Below are positions 58,475 through 64,000 of a DNA stretch of 64,000 nucleotides, piece by piece. The stretch is taken from positions 124,001 to 188,000 of the forward strand of contig JAULBX010025497.1 in NCBI GenBank assembly GCA_032358255.1, given 5' to 3'. Positions within the stretch are counted from its first letter, which is position 1. Every line of letters starts with the position of its first letter. This DNA is from Heterotrichella gracilis. Lineage: Eukaryota; Sar; Xanthophyceae; Tribonematales; Xanthonemataceae. Position numbers and translations under genes: made by a program. The notes beneath the pieces were generated by a model, which saw only the letters and a program-made list of their open reading frames with translations, was not told the origin of the DNA and ran no database searches.

Positions 58475-59995
58475 TTAGCAAGCGGAACCACCCAGCTGGC
58501 CTTTGAGAAAGAACCACCAGTGGTCCCTGGGCAGGCCCTTTGAAGGCCTGTGCACCGACAGATACTCCGCTTCCGCCTCCACACTGCGGATGGTGCGATC
58601 AAAGCCAGCCAATTCACGTTGCACCCTGCGTGGCAAACCGCGGTTGTCAGGCAACCACTGTCTGCTTGCACACACAGTCAACCATTAAATGCCCATATGA
58701 TTCAGATTGGCTGACACGCACCAGGCTTCCTTTACTCCTGACTTGGCAAAGAGGTATGGCACCAGTCGTTGAAGATACAACACCACAGCAGCAATGTAGC
58801 TCACCTGTCTCGCACAGATGGGTGCACAGCGCCAGACACTGACAGCAGGTCATACAGGAACTGCAGTGCAGAGCGGCGCCACGGGCAGTCCGCCCAGTTT
58901 ACAAACCCCGAGCCCCAGGCGTCGTACTCCTGTAGTTGCTCATTGCTCGTGCGGATGAAGTGCACCAAGACCTGCAAAGTGGTTCCCGGTCTCTTACCAT
59001 GCTGGCCACACAACAGGGTGTGTGGTGATGGTTGTACACTGCATGGTGATGAAACCCTCACCTCTGGCCGCTCTGTTGCCCACCATGTCAAATCCTTTCT
59101 GAACCTGGCGTAGTCAGGCGTCCGCTTCAGCCCCGGGTGGGTGTTGGCATCAAGACCGATGGTGAACGTGGCCTGGAGTGGCATGGAGTGGTCAGAGACT
59201 CCCCCCTTGCTAGTGCAGGCACCTTGGCCCTTTCCAAGACCACGAGAGCAGACACTTAATGACACACACCACGCCAGCCTGAGTGCATACCTTCATCACC
59301 CTCTCAAAAACCTTCCCTGTGTCCATCGCGCAGATATGCTTGGAGCCCATCGGCTGGTTGCCTACCGTGTCTTGCAAACAGTGCACCTCATCCATCAGGT
59401 TCGCCGTGGCTGCTGGCATCTGTATTCTATCACTGCAAGGCAAGCGCTTGCTCAGACCTGTTCCACACCACAAATATACATGCACAAGTGCGGGCCAGCA
59501 CAACCACTCCCACCGGCCCCCAGATGTGGTAGAGAGGGCGTACAGCAATAGCCCACCTGTACAGTCTTTTCCAAGTGTGTTTGTATCGCTGTCCATAGTG
59601 CTCTGCAGAGCACATACCCCACCTGCGTACAAGCAGCACTCAGCCTGGGCAGAAATGTGTACTATGGAGGCACCAGGGTTGTGCAACGCCGGCATACGAC
59701 ACCAGCGTTGTAGTTGTTGGTGTCGTTTCTTCTTACCGTTTCTGGCATATTGGGCGCCACAGGTCATCGTCCGAAGCCACTGTTGCACAGTGTTTGTTCT
59801 GCGCAGCAGCACGGTGTGGTTGCGGTTATAACCTTCTATCAATGCTCAACCCAAGCAGATAGGGATACGCAGCTACTGATAATCACAAGCATGTACGCCG
59901 TTTACCTGTGCCGACAGTGCTGCAAGGCTTTCTGGGTCTAGCTGTTGGCATATCTGGTTCAGCATGCAACTGGGCAGGTCTGAGAAATTTGCCAT
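58475..59995 (-). CDS. F-box protein
   Basis: Seven exons on the complement (59995-59906, 59798-59737, 59622-59557, 59432-59291, 59172-59062, 58971-58805, 58661-58475) join in phase to give 274 residues. The first two exons encode an F-box: DLPSCMLNQICQQLDPESLAALSAQ, then NKHCATVASDDDLWRPICQKR, with the conserved LP, L-D and 'DD-LW' positions. The F-box binds SKP1 in SCF ubiquitin ligases. YGQRYKHTWKRLYR follows, a common post-F-box block. The remaining about 190 residues (including FTIGLDANTHPGLKRTPDYA and AWGSGFVNWADCPWRRSAL) would be the substrate-binding region, which I do not recognise; no LRR, Kelch or WD repeats are visible. Confidence 0.8.
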
Positions 59996-60587
59996 GCTGG
60001 TGGGCGTAACCTTGTGTCCAGGAACAGATGGTTGTTGTCGTTAAAAGAGATGGTTCTCAACCACCCACTTGAGGCGCGTATTCGCTCAGTGTATCGATGG
60101 ATGCGTACTCAACTTAGCGCCAGTTGCATGAGGACAACTGAGTGAAAAGATGCCACGAAAGTTGCCAACCAAGAATGGTTGTAGGTTCACAACTATCGAC
60201 AGATGAAGGAGTGCTCGTTGTTTACGCTATCGCAGCAAGTGCTGGCTATTTATCGTTGCAAGTGGCAGTTGATTCAGGTGGTTGGGTTTCCACTTGCGAG
60301 GGTTCGGTCACCGTTTGAGTCAAACCCTTACGGATGTATAATATTGTCTACGGACGAGGATTTAATCATTAGGAGTGCCATGTGGCGATCAGAGAGGCAT
60401 CAACTTTTCCAGAGGCAATGGAACACGCCGAATGATACCGTATCACACTTGCCGACCTAACTACTAGTACACTGCGACATCGATTGGTCTGTAACAGTCG
60501 CTTGATCAGCACCCTCTAGTCACGGCGGACGTAGTGTCCACCATCTGCTTCCGACACAGCTCAGTACCAACCAGCCACACAGCCACG
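59996..60587. promoter_or_regulatory. Divergent promoter region, F-box/CYP38
   Basis: The F-box gene and CYP38 start in opposite directions 592 bp apart, so this stretch should contain both promoters and 5' UTRs. No specific element is assigned. Confidence 0.45.
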
Positions 60588-63500
60588 ATGCAGGCAGCAC
60601 TGCTGCACCCCGTCAACCCCGTGCGGGTAGCCAGCACGTACAGGTCGTCGAAAGCCAGCCTCAAGAACGCAAGCAGGTCGCGGGTGCTGCAATGCGCCGC
60701 TTCTGCCCAGCAAAAAGAGGTGGGTTGGGCATGTGATGGGCGAATCACCTACACCCACCTCGGACCCACTGGATGTTTATCCGACCTGTGTGGGTTGTGC
60801 TGGTTGCAGGACGGCAGCAGCGTGAGGAGCATTGTGGGGAAGTTTGTGCTGGGAGTAGCTGCCGCTGCCATGGTCTCTGTGCCTGTGCTGTCCCTCCCAT
60901 CCCAGGTGGGTCGCCTAGGCATGCATGGTACTGTTACAAGTACTGCGATTGCTTTGCAGCATCAGCCTTCGGTACAGCATCAGCCTTCGGGTAGTCTAAC
61001 TATTAATCAGTTGTGTTTCAATTTGTTGATGCTGGAAACACACAATGTGTGATGTTCGGGGGGTGTTGGGATGCATGCAAACCACATACACACCACACCT
61101 AACCAGCAGCACATGCATCAAGCCCAGTGCCCATCCCTGCTTTAACAATAACCATATTGGATGCCTAGTCAGAAAATATATGTGTGCTCGCAATGAAGTT
61201 AAAAGGCACCCATATGTGTGCCCTAGGGTGGCATGCATTCTGCCATCGTTTGCCAGGCGCTATGCACCCCTGTCCTTTGCAAGCTATGCTACAAGCAAGC
61301 CAGCCCATACAAAAATCTACAAAGAAAAACACTGCACGCCGCGGTGACACCGCACTGTGTGGCTGTGCAGTACATGCCTGCAGCACAGGCTGGGCTAGTT
61401 GCTTCTGACCCTATCAAGAACGCAAAGGCCCTGCTGCGGTATGCACTGCCCATCAACAACAAGCCCATCAGGAAGATCCAGGTACGGCGCGCCATCTTTC
61501 ACTGAGTATCTGTAGCCATGCCAACACCGGCAATGCACCCCACCATTGACTGGATAAGTTACTTTGGCTCAAAATGCGCATCATTGTTACTGACGTGCAC
61601 TGTGTAGGGAGCTCTGGAGGGCATCAGTGAGGCGCTGCGCATCCCAGGAAGCAAGTCCCTGGGACCAATTTCCAAGGTGCGCGTTTTTCCTTGGTGATGC
61701 CATGAGGGGTGCATGCCTGTGGGGAAATGGCCCGGCAACCACCAGGGAACTCCATTCATCTTCGTGCGCGCTGTGCTTTGCCGCATCCCTCCCATCCCCT
61801 GCAGCAAGGCTATTCAAGCGGACATACGTATGCCGCAGCTCACAAATCATCGTTGATAGGAACGCCACGCATAGGACTGGTGCACACGTGACCGCTGCTG
61901 GGTGTTTGCCGGAAGTGTGCATGCATTGGGATTGTGCCCCGCTGACTGCACCCTGTGGTGTGTGTGTGGCTGCAGGCAGTGCGGGAGTCCTCCAGCACGC
62001 TCACCCGGGAGAAGGCAAGCATCATCGCAGCCTTCGCACCGGAGAGGAAGGTGGGTGGGGGGGCAGTATGCACAGCCATGACTCTGAAGTCAAAATAATT
62101 GTTGCCAGAGCGCTTGTCGTCATCCCATGGGGTTGCAGCCCCAGGGATAGTACAAATCATATGCATCGCCAGCCATCCTGGGCTGATTGCGTAGCTGTTG
62201 CATCCTTCTGCCCAGTTGTCTTTGCACTGGCAATGGTGGCGACATTACGTCAACGCTTGGATCAGCCGCTCACATGGCAATTGGATGTTATTGACTAGCT
62301 AATCACTCGCATGGCATACAATCCTTGTTCTCTACTAGCGCCCCCCCCCCCTCCTCCCCACTCGTTTCCCTGCCCACTCCCCTGACCCCCCCTCCCCTCC
62401 CCGCAGGCCGCTGGCCTGGCCGCCATCGCCTCCCTTGAGACCTCCCTGGCTGAGTTCCAGGAGCTAATTGAGGCCAAAGACAAGCAGGCGGTGCCCCTGC
62501 AGCAGCAGAAGGCGCTGGACAGCGTGGGCGCTATCGAGCAGGCCATGGTGCAGGGATTCCCCTTCGAGGTGCCAAAGGAGTATGCCAACCTGCCGCAGCT
62601 AAAGGTGGGGTGATGGGGGTGATGGGTAATGGGGAAGCTTGCTCTTAAAATGGTCTCTGAGAAATTTTGCATTTAGTGGCATGTGGGGTGCTGGTTCCCC
62701 CTCATCATCTTGAGGCTGCCTGGAATCAGGAAATAAAGGGGATGCACAGTTACGGGGCCACTGGCTCGTGTTAAGGTACCACCATGTGGTGCATACAACT
62801 GTAAAACTTGTGCAAAAACAGGAAAATAGTTAGGAATACGGTATCAGGAATATAATTTTTTTCAACTTGGAAAGGCCTGCACCCACTGAATCGTCTTCCA
62901 GCCAAATCCCTCTACTCAACCCCTCCCCCCCCCTCGGCCACCCCAGGGCCGCGCCACCCTGGAGATGCAGGTGGTGCTGAAGGAGGCGCGTGAGAACAAC
63001 ATCACAGACGCAAAGTTCACCATCGTGCTGGACGGGTACAATGCGCCGGTGTCTGCGGGCAACTTCCTTGACCTGGCGCTCAAGGGGTTCTATGACAATA
63101 CAGAGATCCAGCGCGCGGACGGCTTTGTGGTGCAGTTTGGAGACCCAGAGGGGCCGGTGAGTGGCGGGTGGTGGTGGTGGTGTGCGCGTGTGGGGGGGGT
63201 TGCGGTCGTCGTCTGTGAAACCTTGGTTTAGGTTCAAAGTCATATTTCAAGCTGGTCCATGAGGTGTATGGGCCACCATTGGGTTGCTGGGCAGGGATGG
63301 GGGAGTGCATCGCTGGGCGGGGTCCTGCTGGGTGGTGAGGGTGGGCATGGGACTTGGGGATGAGTGGGTGGTGGGCACTGCTGCGCTGCAAGCTGGCCCA
63401 GGCCACCACATAACAAGCCACAAAATTCATGGTGCCGTGCATGGATTGCATCATGCAGCTGATGATGCAATCCAGGGGAAGTGTCATGCCACTCGTGGGT

Positions 63501-64000
63501 GATGTAATGCATGTCAAAGCATCTAACGAGTCACCCCTTCCACCCTCTTTTAATTGTATGGCACACGCCCACCTATACCCTGAAGCCTTCAGAAGTTCTA
63601 ATCTTAAACCCTGACCCCCCACCATCCTCACCCAGGCCGAGGGCTACATTGAGCACCGAAACCATCCGCCGCATCCCCTTTGAGGCCATGGTCCTGGGGC
63701 AAACCAATTGTGATCCCGCCCAAGCCACCCCTTTCGCCCCCTTCCATTGCATGCCACACGCCCTACTGCACACATAGTGATTTTGAAGCCCTGATCACCT
63801 AAAACCCTGCTCCCGCACCATCCTCCCGCAGGCCGAGGGCTACATGGAGCCGGGCACCGACACCATCCGCCGCATCCCCTTTGAGGTGATGGTCCAGGGG
63901 GATAAGGTGCCGGTGTACGAGGAGACCCTAGAGGACCTGGGCAGGTTCAATGAGCAGCCGGTGCTGCCCTTCAACGCGTACGGCACCCTGGCGGTGGCGC
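60588..64000 (+). CDS. CYP38: CYP38/TLP40-type thylakoid-lumen cyclophilin, 3' end beyond window
   Basis: Exons 60588-60719, 60810-60905, about 61371-61481, 61608-61676, 61976-62050, 62407-62604, 62947-63156 and 63832 to the window end, all phase 0. CYP38 is needed for photosystem II assembly and repair in the thylakoid lumen. The N-terminus is a bipartite targeting signal: a Ser/Arg-rich transit part, then a hydrophobic lumen signal ([20 protein letters not shown]). The helical domain matches plant CYP38 ([56 protein letters not shown]), and the cyclophilin-like barrel begins [20 protein letters not shown] and [13 protein letters not shown], then [10 protein letters not shown]. The exon 3 acceptor could instead be at 61389. 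A broken duplicate of exon 8 lies in the preceding intron. Confidence 0.93.
63636..63704 (+). pseudogene. Decayed duplicate of CYP38 exon 8
   Basis: GCCGAGGGCTACAT...CCATCCGCCGCATCCCCTTTGAGG repeats the start of the true exon 196 bp upstream of it (63636 against 63832), again preceded by a CAG acceptor. Relative to the real exon a 5-bp gap (CCGGG) shifts the frame. The preceding about 100 bp of intron is also roughly duplicated (GGCACACGCCC, GAAGCC, ACCATCCTC). Confidence 0.8.

Noticed and set aside
62336-62406. Poly-C/Pro-like tract before CYP38 exon 6 as a regulatory element
   Set aside because: A C-rich polypyrimidine tract just before an acceptor is expected for splicing.
1-64000. Prokaryotic defence, phage or CRISPR system
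   Set aside because: There are no operon-like runs of intronless genes, no spaced direct repeats of CRISPR type, and the gene content is plant-like.

Overview
This window is nuclear DNA of a photosynthetic eukaryote, most likely a green alga (Chlorophyta, possibly a trebouxiophyte; the class is my guess). Almost every gene is split by short introns (about 100-500 bp, GT-AG, acceptors usually GCAG). The gene content is plant-like: a CYP38-type thylakoid-lumen immunophilin, three light-harvesting-like (LIL/ELIP-type) proteins, plant PDF1A-type peptide deformylases, an OPR/FASTK-like RNA-binding protein and mitochondrial proteins (a complex I MLRQ/B12D-like subunit and TAM41). Short interstitial tracts of the plant-type telomere repeat CCCTAAA/TTTAGGG also occur. 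I see no prokaryotic operon, phage, CRISPR array, rRNA or tRNA.

I rebuilt the genes by chaining reading frames through splice sites so that intron phases agree. Exon coordinates are given in each entry.

Layout, left to right. 1-2.9 kb: 3' part of a C2-domain protein (+). 3.6-5.4 kb: sulfotransferase (+). 6.2-6.9 kb: small membrane protein (-). 7.1-7.4 kb: small putative exons (+). 8.0-11.4 kb: DUF676 lipase-like serine hydrolase (+). 12.4-13.0 kb: MLRQ/B12D-like protein (-). 13.6-16.2 kb: Shewanella-like/PPP-type metallophosphatase (+). 17.2-18.5 kb: first LIL protein (-). 19.5-21.5 kb: second LIL protein, with an [RK]xGS-repeat linker (+). 23.3-24.9 kb: TAM41 (-). 25.5-27.4 kb: decayed peptide deformylase (+). 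28.4-30.5 kb: intact peptide deformylase (+). 31.2-32.4 kb: FkbM-like membrane protein (-). 33.3-34.4 kb: third LIL protein (+). 35.5-40.1 kb: GT90/CAP10-type glycosyltransferase (-). 41.9-44.2 kb: coiled-coil protein with a Tyr/Asn/Gly-rich tract (-). 45.2-49.3 kb: OPR/FASTK-like helical-repeat protein (+). 49.8-51.7 kb: METTL21-like methyltransferase (-). 52.5-54.0 kb: incompletely resolved membrane protein (+). 54.1-54.8 kb: a foldback element and a dispersed repeat. 54.9-57.3 kb: large disordered protein with a SUMO-interaction-like motif (-). 58.5-60.0 kb: F-box protein (-). 60.6 kb to the end: CYP38 (+), cut by the window edge.

The genes do not form one pathway. Themes are photoprotection and thylakoid biogenesis (three LILs, CYP38), organelle maintenance (deformylases, TAM41, MLRQ-like, OPR-like) and secretory-pathway glycan modification (sulfotransferase, GT90, perhaps the FkbM-like protein). 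The most interesting signals are the tandem deformylase pair, one copy carrying an in-frame TGA, an altered catalytic motif and a telomere-repeat insertion; the LIL protein with an array of RxGS motifs; two introns with GC donors; a perfect 33-bp foldback element; and a frameshifted exon duplication inside CYP38.
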